Assembly: GCF_013041805.1 (NCBI RefSeq)
Contig: NZ_JABDRI010000069.1
Span: forward strand, 1-64,000
Length of the DNA stretch: 64,000 nucleotides
Origin: Lutibacter sp.
GTDB taxonomy: Bacteria; Bacteroidota; Bacteroidia; Flavobacteriales; Flavobacteriaceae
Direction of reading: 5' to 3'
A model generated the notes under the pieces. The model saw only the letters and a program-made list of their open reading frames with translations, searched no databases and had not been told where the DNA came from. Both the position numbers and the translations under genes were made by a program. This document shows positions 44,581 through 53,151 of this stretch, one piece after another (position 1 is the first letter of the stretch; each line of letters starts with the position of its first letter).

Positions 44581-45710
44581 GATTCTTCCAATGTATAAAT
44601 CACATTTCGTTCTTTTAGATAATTTAGAATATAGTTAAAACAACGTTCGTGTTTTCCTACTAATTCTGGTGGGAAAACTCCCTTTTCACTAAACAAACCA
44701 TCTAAAAACATATTTGCAGCTGCAGTTGCTGTATAACCCGTTGTTCTTGCCATTGATGAGGTTTGAGTTTTAGGACAGTATTCATCATGTAAATTGTAAA
44801 CAATAGTTTTGTTTTCGCCTTTTTCGTTGGTTCCTTTTAAGGTAATTCGCATCACGGTAAGCTCTTCTTCCGTATCACCTAATTTCCATTCGTTAAATAA
44901 AACTTTCGAAGAAAACTCTAATGGCGAAATCTCAGTACCATTAATATTGATTTTTTCTTCATTAAAAAAACCACTTTCTTTCAACACTTTTATATATTCA
45001 ATATGATCTGGATAACGAAGTGTTTTTTCCTTCATATTTTTGATATGAGGCATAGTAAAAATGATAGAACGCAGCCCGTCAGAATTAAAAGACTCCAATG
45101 TTCCAACATTTTCAAACTCAACAAATTCACAATCTGATAGTGCTTCTTTAACAACAATGTGACCGTTTTCTACATAGCGAGCCGGACGCGTATATTCTTC
45201 AATAACATCAATAGGTGAAAAAGGTGCTTTATAACTAAAAGGCCATTTTTTTATTTTTGGTAAACCACCAACTAAGCATTCGAAGTCTGTTAATTTCAAT
45301 TTTTCATTATAGTACCCTAAAATAATATTTCCCATTCCAGGAGCAACACCACAATCTACAATGGCAGTTATATTTTTTTCTTTAGCAAGAGCATCTAATT
45401 CTAAAGAGTTTTCAGGAAAAAAAGAAATATCTACCACATTTTTTTCAGCTTCAATAATAGTTTTCATAGTTTCAAAACCTAAAAAACCAGGTACTGCACA
45501 TATTACTAAATCAAAAGGTTTAATAGTTTTTTGAAGTATTGTTTTATGGGTTACATCTAAAATTTCAGGAATTAGTTTATCACATTTTTTAACCGCTTTT
45601 TCTAAAGCTTTTTCACTAAAATCTGTGATGGTTACTTGATGTTTTTTTGCCATATCAATAGCCATTGTGCTACCAACCATACCGGCACCTAATACAATTA
45701 TATTGCTCAT
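44577..45710 (-). CDS. Saccharopine dehydrogenase-like oxidoreductase
   Basis: Predicted NAD(P)-dependent amino-acid dehydrogenase, 377 aa. The N-terminal Rossmann domain opens IIVLGAGMVGSTMAIDMAKK (residues 4-23) with GAGMVG and ends the second strand with TDFSEKAL. Conserved segments are DLVICAVPGFLG (about 67-78), AIVDCGVAPGMGNIILG (about 112-128) and FNSDGLRS (about 211-218). The family includes saccharopine reductase (lysine metabolism) and carboxynorspermidine synthase (polyamines); the sequence is closer to the Lys9-like group, but the substrate is not proved. It is flanked by convergent dinB and, further on, the cytochrome b561 gene on the same strand. Confidence 0.88.
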   Translation of the reverse strand: MSNIIVLGAGMVGSTMAIDMAKKHQVTITDFSEKALEKAVKKCDKLIPEILDVTHKTILQKTIKPFDLVICAVPGFLGFETMKTIIEAEKNVVDISFFPENSLELDALAKEKNITAIVDCGVAPGMGNIILGYYNEKLKLTDFECLVGGLPKIKKWPFSYKAPFSPIDVIEEYTRPARYVENGHIVVKEALSDCEFVEFENVGTLESFNSDGLRSIIFTMPHIKNMKEKTLRYPDHIEYIKVLKESGFFNEEKININGTEISPLEFSSKVLFNEWKLGDTEEELTVMRITLKGTNEKGENKTIVYNLHDEYCPKTQTSSMARTTGYTATAAANMFLDGLFSEKGVFPPELVGKHERCFNYILNYLKERNVIYTLEES

Positions 45711-45773
45711 ATTGTTTTTTGTAATTTAAAAATAAAAAAATGAAGTTTTTGAGGTACTGTGCTTACGAATATG

Positions 45774-46352
45774 TTAATCATTGTCCTTTGTACCATTTAT
45801 TATCCTTGAAATAATTCCTTTTTGATCTGTAAATTCTGCTATTAACACACCTGCCAAATGGATGGCTATAAACGCTATCAGATAATAAATACCAAGTACA
45901 TGGATTTCTTCCATGAGCTTTTTAAATTCTTTTGGTCCTAATTCTATAATAAGTCCAGTAGCAAGTGAAGTAATTACACAGAAATAAAAAATGATATATG
46001 CCCATTTCTGAAATTTCATTTTAGTTGATAGGTTTTTGTCAAAAGGATTTTGAATTTTCATATGTCCGAATGCAGGAAGTATAAAACGAATACTAAATAA
46101 TCCAACCAATACATAACCAATGTAAATATGCCAATTCCACATAGGTTGTCTTATTTTTTTTGCTAATGCAATGAGTTGTTCCTGTGATAAAACCTGATTA
46201 GAATCTTTTAGGTAATCCTGTATAATAGCTGCCACATTATACTTATTCATCCACGTTAATCGTAAAAAAATTGTAAGTAGTAGTATCAAAAATGAAACAG
46301 CTATTGTCCAATGAATTATTCGGAATACTTTAGAATACTTTGTTTTTTTCAT
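45774..46352 (-). CDS. Cytochrome b561-type di-haem membrane protein
   Basis: Membrane cytochrome b of the bacterial b561/Ni-Fe hydrogenase b-subunit family, 192 aa from the ATG at 46352 (MKKTKYSKVFRIIHWTIAVS). An in-frame ATG eight codons upstream (46376) is possible but adds a non-conserved segment. Four hydrophobic helices are seen (about residues 13-33, 76-98, 121-141 and 158-178). Haem-ligand histidines are in RIIHW (helix 1), NWHIYIGY (helix 2), and EEIHVLGIYYLIAFIAIHLAG (helix 4). It likely moves electrons between the quinone pool and a periplasmic partner. It stands alone; the saccharopine-like gene lies 63 bp downstream on the same strand. Confidence 0.86.
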   Translation of the reverse strand: MKKTKYSKVFRIIHWTIAVSFLILLLTIFLRLTWMNKYNVAAIIQDYLKDSNQVLSQEQLIALAKKIRQPMWNWHIYIGYVLVGLFSIRFILPAFGHMKIQNPFDKNLSTKMKFQKWAYIIFYFCVITSLATGLIIELGPKEFKKLMEEIHVLGIYYLIAFIAIHLAGVLIAEFTDQKGIISRIINGTKDND

Positions 46353-46478
46353 GATGTATATTTTAAGATGAAGCATAATGCTATATGTTAAAATTACAAT
46401 TTATTTTCAATAAAATATTTTTTTATTCATTGTTTACATATCAAATCCTTGATTAAGTTTTAGAATCTAAAACTCATT

Positions 46479-48995
46479 TTAAAACGCAAATCTTAAAGAA
46501 ATGTTTGGAGTAAATTCTAAAGATTTAATATTTATTTTTGTTGCTTTTGAATTATCGTTCTGATCCACAACATAATAAGAATCTAAAATTTGTTCTTTAT
46601 TAAACACATTTAGTATACCAAATTTTACAGTAGAATTAATGGTTTGTGTTTTTAAAAAGAGGTAATTTATGGAGAAATCAACTCTACTATATGCTTTTAA
46701 TCTTTCTTTATTTAAGGAAGCGTAATTAACGATGGTGAAATTTCCATCTTTTTTTGTTTCCTGCCCTGTATTTATGGTTGTAAAAGGTCTACCAGATTTT
46801 ATAATACCACTAATAGAAGTGTTTAAACGCTTGTTAAAATGAAAATTAAAACCAATGGTTGAAGAATGCCTGATATCGTTGTTGCTTGGAAAATAGTTTT
46901 CATTTATTTGTTTAAATAATAAATCACTGTTACTTAAAGTATAGGATAACCAAAAATCTGCTTTTTTACTTCTTTGGTTCAATAAAACCTCTATACCGGT
47001 AGATTTTTGTTCCCCGTCCAATCTTTTATTTTGAATTTGATTTTGAAAACCTTGCCCAGATATTAAAATTCCATTGATGTTTTTATAAAAGAAATTTAAA
47101 TCAATTAGCAATTTACTTTTTTTGAAAGTGCTTCCTAATGAAAATTGGGAGCTTTTAATTAAAGGTATATTTTCATCAGCCATAACCCATCTTCGGGTTT
47201 CAACACCTAAAAAATCATCCAAATAGTCAATTACTTGAGATGTATATTGCGATTTTGCTTCAAATTGAGTATTTATACTTAGGTTTTTATCAAAAGAATA
47301 GTTTACATTAATTCGTGGTTCAATAGTAGTTTGGTCAATTTTATCAAAATAATTAAACCGAACTCCGGTACGTACAAACCAACGATTATCTTTATAATTG
47401 GACTCTAAAAATGCTGAATGGTTTAGCATAACACTTCTTTGTATTCTGTTATACAATGGGTTATCTACATTAGTTCTACTTAAAACGCCTGTTTCATTTA
47501 ATTGATATCCACTTTCTAAACTAAAATAATTGTTAAAGGTGTAATTTAAAGTTGTTTTTATTGAATTTTCAAGCACTTCATTTTCTTGAATTACCAATTG
47601 TTGTTGGTTATTTTGATAGTTGTTGGAAAGCAATGAATATTTGGTATAATATCCAGAAATTTTAGCAATTAGTTTACTGTTAATTTTTGAATTATAAGTA
47701 AGTCCAATGGCGTCCGAATTTTGTTTTATTTTATCTGCCAGATTACTTCCATCAACTTCATAATAATTAAGATCATTATTAATTTTAATATAATTTACTT
47801 TAAGATTGTTGTTGCTATTTAGGTTGTATAATAAACTAACATTTACGTCATAAAAGCTGAAATCGGAATTTGAAGTACTTGTTCCAACAGCACTATTTTG
47901 AAATGTTTTGTTAAAGTAGGAGTCATAAGTTGGAGTATTAAACCAATTGTTATTGGAGTTCCTAAAAGAGGTTTTTAGATTTAGTTTATCATTTACAGGC
48001 ACTGTTATAAAACCATCATAAGATATAAAATTAGCACCAAACCCTCCTTTCAATATTTGAGTTAAAGCATTGTCTGTTTCTAACAACATGGTACTTGAAA
48101 CACCATCATTATATTTAGCACTAGTTCCGTTTTTTATAATTGAAATATTTTTTGTTAAGTAAGGATTTACAGCAGAAATAAGTCCAAAAAAATGTGTTGG
48201 GTTGTACATTTTTATATTATCCCAAAAAATAACATTTTGATCGCTTACACCATTTCTCACATTTATATTGGAAATTGATTCATTGGGGCTTTCAACACCT
48301 GGAAGTATTTGAGAAGTTTGAAGTAAATCAGGTTCAACTTGACCAGATAAAATGTCAAAATTTTTAGTATCTAATTGAACCGTTCCATCTTTTAGTTTAG
48401 ATAAACTGTTGGCTATATAGTTTTTAATAAAAACTTCGTTCAGTTCAATTTCTTCTTCAACCATAGTCAATTTTATACAGTCAGAGACTGGAGAAATTAA
48501 CTCATTTACATTTTTTAGGATTGATTTATTCCCTAAATATTGAAATTTAATATTGTCTGAAATTTTTAAATTTTTTAAATAAAATATACCATTTTCATCA
48601 GAAGTTGAACCATATAATTTACCTGAAACTATTATTGAAGCCTTATTTATTGGGATGTTATTTTTATCAACGATGGTTCCGCATATTTCTATATTCTCTT
48701 GTTTTGGGGCAATTGAAATAAATCGCCCATCAATTTTTGTAGCAATTAAAAATGTTTGGGAATTTATATACGTAATTATTTCATTTAATGTTGAAATGTC
48801 CGAAATTTTTTCCTGAAGTTGAATATTTTCAATGTTTGAAATTACATAAGAAAATTTAACATCAAACTTATTTTCAACCAAGTTTAATTCTTCTAGAAAA
48901 GAAAAACTATTTTGTGAGTTTACTTTTAAGGAAGAGAACAGAATAATAAAAAGCGGCAGCCAAAATTTATTTCGATAAAATAATTTCATTATCAT
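46479..48995 (-). CDS. TonB-dependent outer-membrane receptor with STN signalling domain
   Basis: Outer-membrane transducer of 838 aa. A Sec signal peptide (about residues 1-28, ending near KVNSQ) is followed by an STN-type secretin/TonB domain (about 30-95), a carboxypeptidase-regulatory-like beta sandwich (about 103-180, IEICGTIVDKNNIPINKASI), a plug (about 190-320, with NINVRNGVSDQNVIFWDNIKM) and a 22-strand barrel ending NISLRFAF. The STN domain is where FecA-like receptors contact FecR. It overlaps the fecR-like gene by 29 bp (23 bp if the second ATG at 48989 is used), so the two are translationally coupled. The ligand is unknown; no siderophore gene is nearby. Confidence 0.93.
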   Translation of the reverse strand: MIMKLFYRNKFWLPLFIILFSSLKVNSQNSFSFLEELNLVENKFDVKFSYVISNIENIQLQEKISDISTLNEIITYINSQTFLIATKIDGRFISIAPKQENIEICGTIVDKNNIPINKASIIVSGKLYGSTSDENGIFYLKNLKISDNIKFQYLGNKSILKNVNELISPVSDCIKLTMVEEEIELNEVFIKNYIANSLSKLKDGTVQLDTKNFDILSGQVEPDLLQTSQILPGVESPNESISNINVRNGVSDQNVIFWDNIKMYNPTHFFGLISAVNPYLTKNISIIKNGTSAKYNDGVSSTMLLETDNALTQILKGGFGANFISYDGFITVPVNDKLNLKTSFRNSNNNWFNTPTYDSYFNKTFQNSAVGTSTSNSDFSFYDVNVSLLYNLNSNNNLKVNYIKINNDLNYYEVDGSNLADKIKQNSDAIGLTYNSKINSKLIAKISGYYTKYSLLSNNYQNNQQQLVIQENEVLENSIKTTLNYTFNNYFSLESGYQLNETGVLSRTNVDNPLYNRIQRSVMLNHSAFLESNYKDNRWFVRTGVRFNYFDKIDQTTIEPRINVNYSFDKNLSINTQFEAKSQYTSQVIDYLDDFLGVETRRWVMADENIPLIKSSQFSLGSTFKKSKLLIDLNFFYKNINGILISGQGFQNQIQNKRLDGEQKSTGIEVLLNQRSKKADFWLSYTLSNSDLLFKQINENYFPSNNDIRHSSTIGFNFHFNKRLNTSISGIIKSGRPFTTINTGQETKKDGNFTIVNYASLNKERLKAYSRVDFSINYLFLKTQTINSTVKFGILNVFNKEQILDSYYVVDQNDNSKATKINIKSLEFTPNISLRFAF

Positions 48996-49878
48996 TTATT
49001 CGATAGTTAATATTCAAAGGTAATGTAATGGATTTAATTGCTGAATCTATATTGTTATTACTAAAGCCTCCGGTGAAAAGAACATTGGTATTTATTGCTT
49101 TTGAAATAATTTTCACTTTAAACTGCCTTTCAAATTCAGCCAAAACTTCGGTATATGACTCTTCTATAAAAGAGCTTTCATTATTTAACCATAAAGGCCC
49201 TGAACTTTCAGTTTTTTGTAGCTTTATTAAAGTGTTATTTGTTGTTAGTTGTGCGCTTTCTCCTTTTGCTAAAATAACTTTACTGTTGTTATGAGAAACG
49301 GCTACACTACCTTCATAGCAAAAAACTCTGAAAGAATTTTCCCTTGATTTCACATTAAATTTTGTACCTAAAACCTCTATAGTTCCTTGTTCAGTTTTAA
49401 CATTAAAAGTACTACCTTTTTTTACGCTAAAATAAGCTTCACCATTCAATTTTAGTTGTCTTTTTGTTTTGAAAGAAGTTTTGCTGTAGGTTATTTGAGA
49501 AACTGCATTTAAGGTAACCGTTGATTCATCGGGTAAAACAAAACTCTTGTTTTCAGCAAAACCGGCTTTAAGGGTTTCTTGGTTAAAGTTGAATAGAAAA
49601 TAAGTTATTCCAATCAATAGTGTAATTGATGCGGCAACTTTGAAAGCCAAGTTTCTGTTGAATGAAATTACTTTTGTTTTTTTCTTGGTGCGATTTGCAA
49701 TTCGAGCTTTAAAATCTTGTAGTGCCACCGTTTCGTTTACTGAAGTTAAATTAATATTTTCAGCTTCTTCAACAATATTTTTATATAATTGATAGTCATC
49801 AGTTTTGTGAAATGCAACCAATTCTTCATCGGTCATTTCATCATTTAACCATTTTGATATGTTTTTTAAGTTTTTCAT
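48967..49878 (-). CDS. FecR-family anti-sigma factor/signal transducer
   Basis: Single-pass inner-membrane regulator of 303 aa that links the TonB receptor to the ECF sigma factor. The N-terminal cytoplasmic part (about residues 1-82; ISKWLNDEMTDEELVAFHKT) binds the sigma factor. One membrane helix spans about 83-102 (VAASITLLIGITYFLF). The periplasmic FecR domain has FVLPDESTVTLNAVSQITYS (about 116-135), LNGEAYFSV (about 148-156), GTIEVLGTKFNVKS (about 167-180) and a C-terminal DUF4974-type STN-like end (about 235-303). A bipartite motif, AGGTAGGGT-N12-AGTTGTC, lies 12-39 bp before its start and is likely the promoter for fecR and the receptor. Confidence 0.94.
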   Translation of the reverse strand: MKNLKNISKWLNDEMTDEELVAFHKTDDYQLYKNIVEEAENINLTSVNETVALQDFKARIANRTKKKTKVISFNRNLAFKVAASITLLIGITYFLFNFNQETLKAGFAENKSFVLPDESTVTLNAVSQITYSKTSFKTKRQLKLNGEAYFSVKKGSTFNVKTEQGTIEVLGTKFNVKSRENSFRVFCYEGSVAVSHNNSKVILAKGESAQLTTNNTLIKLQKTESSGPLWLNNESSFIEESYTEVLAEFERQFKVKIISKAINTNVLFTGGFSNNNIDSAIKSITLPLNINYRINDNEIILSK

Positions 49879-49889
49879 TCTATGTATAT

Positions 49890-49917
49890 GACAACTAACT
49901 ATTAATTAACCCTACCT
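49890..49917 (-). promoter_or_regulatory. Candidate ECF sigma promoter before fecR
   Basis: On the minus strand AGGTAGGGT (49917-49909) is followed after exactly 12 bp by AGTTGTC (49896-49890), and the fecR ATG begins 12 bp further on. The same two blocks with the same 12-bp spacing occur on the plus strand at 50540-50567. It does not fit the housekeeping TAnnTTTG type. Confidence 0.75.
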
Positions 49918-50430
49918 TTAATTAAATTCTTCAATCTGTGATCTTAAAGCCAATAAGGCTTTACTCATTCTTTTTTCAACAGCTTTTACTGAGATCCCTA
50001 ATAATTCAGCGATTTCTTTATATTTTTTACCTTCAACTCTATTTAATAAAAATACTTCACGACTAGCATCGGTTAAGTTAGCAATGGCTTTTTCAAGCTT
50101 ATATTTAAACTCTTTTTGTCTTAAAGTGTCTTCAGGTGATTCTGTATCAATATATAAGTTTGTGGAATTATTTTCATAATTTTTAACCACCTTTTCATGC
50201 TTTTTAATGTTAAGAAATAAATTGCTGGCAATAGAAAATAAATAAGATTTTGCCTTGAGAAGGTCAAATTTATTGCAATTCTCCCATATTTTTATAAAGG
50301 CCTCTTGTACAATATCAAGCGCTTCATCTTTATTCTTGTTCTTTATAAGAATAAACCTAAAAACATGATTAACCTCTTGTTTATAAAACATGTCAAACTG
50401 TTTTTCATCACATAAATCGGTAAAATTCAT
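49918..50430 (-). CDS. ECF-type RNA polymerase sigma factor (FecI-like)
   Basis: Sigma-70 family sigma factor of 170 aa with regions 2 and 4 only. Region 2 (about residues 12-75) includes VFRFILIKNKNKDEALDIVQEAFIKIWENC, and region 4 (about 108-165) includes LTDASREVFLLNRVEGKKYK and EIAELLGISVKAVEKRMSKALLALR, the helix-turn-helix that reads the -35 element. It is followed by fecR and a TonB receptor, the classical cell-surface signalling order. On the minus strand TATTTTTG (50465-50458), an exact TAnnTTTG match, lies 27 bp before its ATG, so it is probably made from a housekeeping promoter while its targets use the AGGTAGGGT-N12-AGTTGTC motif. Confidence 0.95.
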   Translation of the reverse strand: MNFTDLCDEKQFDMFYKQEVNHVFRFILIKNKNKDEALDIVQEAFIKIWENCNKFDLLKAKSYLFSIASNLFLNIKKHEKVVKNYENNSTNLYIDTESPEDTLRQKEFKYKLEKAIANLTDASREVFLLNRVEGKKYKEIAELLGISVKAVEKRMSKALLALRSQIEEFN

Positions 50431-50457
50431 AGGTATTCTTTTCTTTTAAGGATGCTA

Positions 50458-50465
50458 CAAAAATA
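50458..50465 (-). promoter_or_regulatory. Housekeeping -7 element for the ECF sigma gene (TATTTTTG)
   Basis: Minus-strand TATTTTTG, an exact TAnnTTTG match, 27 bp upstream of the sigma gene ATG at 50430. It indicates constitutive or sigma-A-dependent expression of the ECF factor. Confidence 0.5.
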
Positions 50466-50539
50466 GAAATAAAATATGAATGAATAATTTTCATAAAAAT
50501 AGAAGGAATTTATGTTTTTGTAAAAAAAAGTAAAATTTT

Positions 50540-50567
50540 AGGTAGGGTACTTTAAAAGAGAGTTGTC
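50540..50567 (+). promoter_or_regulatory. Candidate ECF sigma promoter before the DUF4382 lipoprotein gene
   Basis: AGGTAGGGT (50540-50548), 12-bp spacer, AGTTGTC (50561-50567), with the gene ATG at 50630. Identical in both blocks and spacing to the motif before fecR on the other strand, while the spacers differ. This points to one regulon that includes the divergent secreted-protein gene. Confidence 0.75.
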
Positions 50568-50629
50568 TTAGTAGTGTAAATCGGAAATATTTCGAATAAA
50601 AAATAAATAATAATTTAAAACTTACAATT

Positions 50630-51571
50630 ATGAAAACAAGAAATTTATTTACAGCAACAATTTTAGTATTAGCAATCACCTTTTTAGCTTCTTGCTCTAA
50701 TGACGATGATGCAACGTATGGCGATGAAAAAAGCCAAACCAATTTTTATATGACAGATGCACCAACAGATAATTCAAATGTTAAAGGTGTAATAGTAACA
50801 GTAGCAGATATAAAAGTTAATGGTGTTTCTTTAGAAGGTTTTACAAAAACAACTATAGATTTAATGCAATATCAAAATGGCATGACTAAGTTGTTAGGAA
50901 ATTTAGAGTTAAATACGGGTACTTATTCAAACATTAGTATTTTATTAGATAATGAAACGGATGAGAGTGGTAATGCACCAGGTAGTTATGTTTTATTTAC
51001 TGACGGTAGCTCGCAAGCAGTTGCTACTACAACAAATCAAATTAATATTAATGATTCTTTTGAAATTTTAGCCTCAACTACAAATGATATCGTTTTTGAT
51101 TTTGATATTAGAAAATCTTTAGTTTTTGACACAAACGGAACTTTTAAATTTGTTTCAACCAGCGAACTTTCTAATAGTATAAGAGTTATAAACAAAGAAA
51201 AATCAAGTGATATTTCAGGAAATGCTAGTGATCCTGAAAATACTTCTGATAAAATTATAGTTTATGCTTATGAAAAAGGAAAGTATAATGCGAATACAGA
51301 AGAATCAGAACAAGGAAGTGGTGTTACATTTTCACACGCAGTAACGAGTTCTGTTGTTAGTAATATATCAGGAAGTTATGAATTAAATTTTTTAGAAGAA
51401 GGAGAATATGAATTACACTTTGTTTCATATACAGATAATGATAATAATGGAGAGTTTGAGTTTAATGGAGAGTTAATGGCTGAATCTATTACTGGTGCCG
51501 ATTTAAATAATATTTCAATTAATTCGTCATTAAATTTAAACATTGCAGTTACATTAAAAACAAAATCATAA
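50630..51571 (+). CDS. DUF4382-domain lipoprotein
   Basis: Surface or periplasmic lipoprotein of 313 aa. MKTRNLFTATILVLAITFLASCS carries the lipobox LASC, with the lipidated cysteine near residue 22 followed by SNDDD, an acidic stretch typical of flavobacterial lipoprotein export signals. The DUF4382 domain (about residues 36-185) shows FYMTDAPTDNSNVKGVIVTVADIKVNG, GMTKLLGNLELNTGTYSNISILLD and FVFDFDIRKSLVFD-like segments. The C-terminal part (about 190-313) is a beta-sandwich-like region with EEGEYELHFVSYTDNDNNGE, resembling carboxypeptidase-regulatory folds. It is transcribed divergently from the FecI-like gene and preceded by the candidate ECF promoter. Function of DUF4382 is unknown. Confidence 0.87.
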   Translation: MKTRNLFTATILVLAITFLASCSNDDDATYGDEKSQTNFYMTDAPTDNSNVKGVIVTVADIKVNGVSLEGFTKTTIDLMQYQNGMTKLLGNLELNTGTYSNISILLDNETDESGNAPGSYVLFTDGSSQAVATTTNQININDSFEILASTTNDIVFDFDIRKSLVFDTNGTFKFVSTSELSNSIRVINKEKSSDISGNASDPENTSDKIIVYAYEKGKYNANTEESEQGSGVTFSHAVTSSVVSNISGSYELNFLEEGEYELHFVSYTDNDNNGEFEFNGELMAESITGADLNNISINSSLNLNIAVTLKTKS

Positions 51572-51605
51572 TAAAAAAATTATAGAAATTAAATATCAAT
51601 AATAC

Positions 51606-51637
51606 ACTGGTTGCATTAAAATTCTGATGCAGCCAGT
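51606..51637 (+). terminator. Hairpin between the DUF4382 and beta-barrel genes
   Basis: ACTGGTTGCAT pairs with ATGCAGCCAGT (11-bp stem with one G-U pair, 10-nt loop). The trailing TTAAATAAAA is not a good U-tract, and the hairpin ends 18 bp before the next ATG, so it could be a partial terminator or an mRNA-stability element. Confidence 0.5.
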
Positions 51638-51655
51638 TAAATAAAACTTTAAAAA

Positions 51656-52240
51656 ATGAGAACATTAGTAATAATTTTAACCTTTGTAGTATCATTCAAT
51701 ATAAATGCACAAAGCACAAACAAAGTAGATAAAGATTCCTCATTTGGTATAAAAGGAGGCTATAATTTAGCTTCGGTTAGAAATGCTGATGGAGATGAAA
51801 CAGATCAAAGGCAAGGATTTCATGTTGGTTTTTTTGGAGAATCATACCTAACAAATTTTTTAGCTATCCAAACAGAATTAACATACTCACAACAGGGTTA
51901 TAAAATTGAAAACAGCAATTATAGGTTAGAGCAAAAAATTGATTATATTAACTTACCTTTAATGTTAAAACTATATCCTACGCAAGTCTTTTATTTGGAA
52001 GCCGGACCGCAAATTGGGTATGCAATTTCACATAAACAAGAAATTGAAACATTTGCGATAAACAACACAAATACCTACGAGCCTAATTCATTTGATTGGG
52101 GCGTAAATTTTGGAGTTGGTTTTAAATCAGAAACAGGCCTTATTTTAAGTGCAAGATATCACTATGGTTTGGGAAAAATCTATGAAGAAACTAGTGATTA
52201 TAACAACGTATTACAAGTATCATTAGGATTTGAATTTTAA
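51656..52240 (+). CDS. Outer-membrane beta-barrel (porin-like, PorT-type) protein
   Basis: Small eight-stranded outer-membrane barrel of 194 aa. MRTLVIILTFVVSFNINAQS is a Sec signal peptide ending in NAQ. The barrel domain has alternating strands beginning SSFGIKGGYNLASV (about residues 26-39), QGFHVGFFGESYLTNFLAIQTELTYSQQGY, YINLPLMLKLYP and ending LQVSLGFEF, with the terminal phenylalanine recognised by the BAM complex. This matches the PF13568-type family. It follows the DUF4382 gene by 84 bp with a hairpin in between, and may be partly co-transcribed with it. Confidence 0.88.
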   Translation: MRTLVIILTFVVSFNINAQSTNKVDKDSSFGIKGGYNLASVRNADGDETDQRQGFHVGFFGESYLTNFLAIQTELTYSQQGYKIENSNYRLEQKIDYINLPLMLKLYPTQVFYLEAGPQIGYAISHKQEIETFAINNTNTYEPNSFDWGVNFGVGFKSETGLILSARYHYGLGKIYEETSDYNNVLQVSLGFEF

Positions 52241-52274
52241 TAATTGCATTTTAATGGCCATAAATTTATGAATT

Positions 52275-52330
52275 TTCCCTTCAATGTTATGATTCGAAAA
52301 AATCACATTTTCAAATTTATTTGAAGGGAA
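52275..52330 (+). terminator. Long hairpin after the beta-barrel gene
   Basis: TTCCCTTCAA (52275-52284) pairs perfectly with TTGAAGGGAA (52321-52330), followed by TTTTAAT; the 36-nt loop can form a smaller inner hairpin. A plausible but untypical terminator. Confidence 0.45.
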
Positions 52331-52390
52331 TTTTAATAAATGAATCAATTAATAATTAAATTTGTTTTTTTACAACTCAATACATAACCA

Positions 52391-53071
52391 ATGAAATTTT
52401 TTGTTAAAAAAATAGTTGCCATAGTTTTTTTATTATTCCTAACAATAGGTTGTTTAGAAGAAATAGATATTGATGAAGGTGAAAATCCGAATACAAACAA
52501 CAGTAATTCGGAAACAACAAATCACTATAAAAGAATTGGAATGCATGATGGCTCTTTTGATGATATTATAGATAACAACTCTTGTAATTCGGTAGTATTA
52601 CCAGTTTCTTTATTGGCCAATAATACACCTTTGACCCTTTCAAGCTCCTCAGATTATCAGTTGGTTATTGATATTTTTAATTTAACACCAATAAATACAG
52701 ATACAATTGTTTTTAATTTTCCTATAACAATTATGAATCAAGATTATAGTCAAATTTCCATTACGAATGCATCTCAACTCGATGATTTATCTACGATATG
52801 TGATGTGGCAATTAATACTAATTTAAGCGCAATAAATTGTGTAGACATAATATACCCAATTAACATATCGTTATTTAATACTAATACAAATCAAACAACT
52901 ATTATTTCAATTGATAAAGATCAAGATTTGTTCAACTTTATGGCTAATTTGTCGATAAATGAAGCTTATAGCGTTCAGTACCCTATAAAGACAACAATAA
53001 CTGGCAATGTTAATTTAACAGTTAGCAGTGACAGTGAATTGAAATCAATAATAAATGATTGCATAAATTAA
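52391..53071 (+). CDS. Lipoprotein of unknown function
   Basis: Unrecognised lipoprotein, 226 aa. MKFFVKKIVAIVFLLFLTIG precedes the lipobox TIGC with the lipidated cysteine near residue 21, then an acidic LEEIDIDEGE stretch, which in flavobacteria often marks surface exposure. The mature part is a low-complexity Asn/Thr-rich linker (about 30-48) followed by a domain (about 50-226) with four cysteines (near residues 63, 137, 150 and 224) and many beta-like segments such as YPINISLFNTNTNQTTIISID. Similar Asn/Thr-rich domains occur in secreted flavobacterial proteins, but no family is recognised. It is co-oriented with the metalloprotease gene 80 bp downstream. Confidence 0.75.
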   Translation: MKFFVKKIVAIVFLLFLTIGCLEEIDIDEGENPNTNNSNSETTNHYKRIGMHDGSFDDIIDNNSCNSVVLPVSLLANNTPLTLSSSSDYQLVIDIFNLTPINTDTIVFNFPITIMNQDYSQISITNASQLDDLSTICDVAINTNLSAINCVDIIYPINISLFNTNTNQTTIISIDKDQDLFNFMANLSINEAYSVQYPIKTTITGNVNLTVSSDSELKSIINDCIN

Positions 53072-53151
53072 TTCATTATTATATGTAGGGTTATAAAGCC
53101 TTTCTATTAAAAAATAAATTATTTTATAACTATAAAAATAACATACAGTAA

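Noticed and set aside
50491-50742. Minus-strand 83-residue ORF overlapping the DUF4382 start
   Set aside because: It runs across a regulatory region and antisense to a clear lipoprotein signal sequence, with low-complexity hydrophobic composition; treated as a chance frame.
53085-53091. A GTAGGGT half-site before the metzincin gene as a third ECF promoter
   Set aside because: Only the first block is present; 12 bp further the sequence is CTATTAA, which does not match AGTTGTC, and the leading AG of the first block is also missing.
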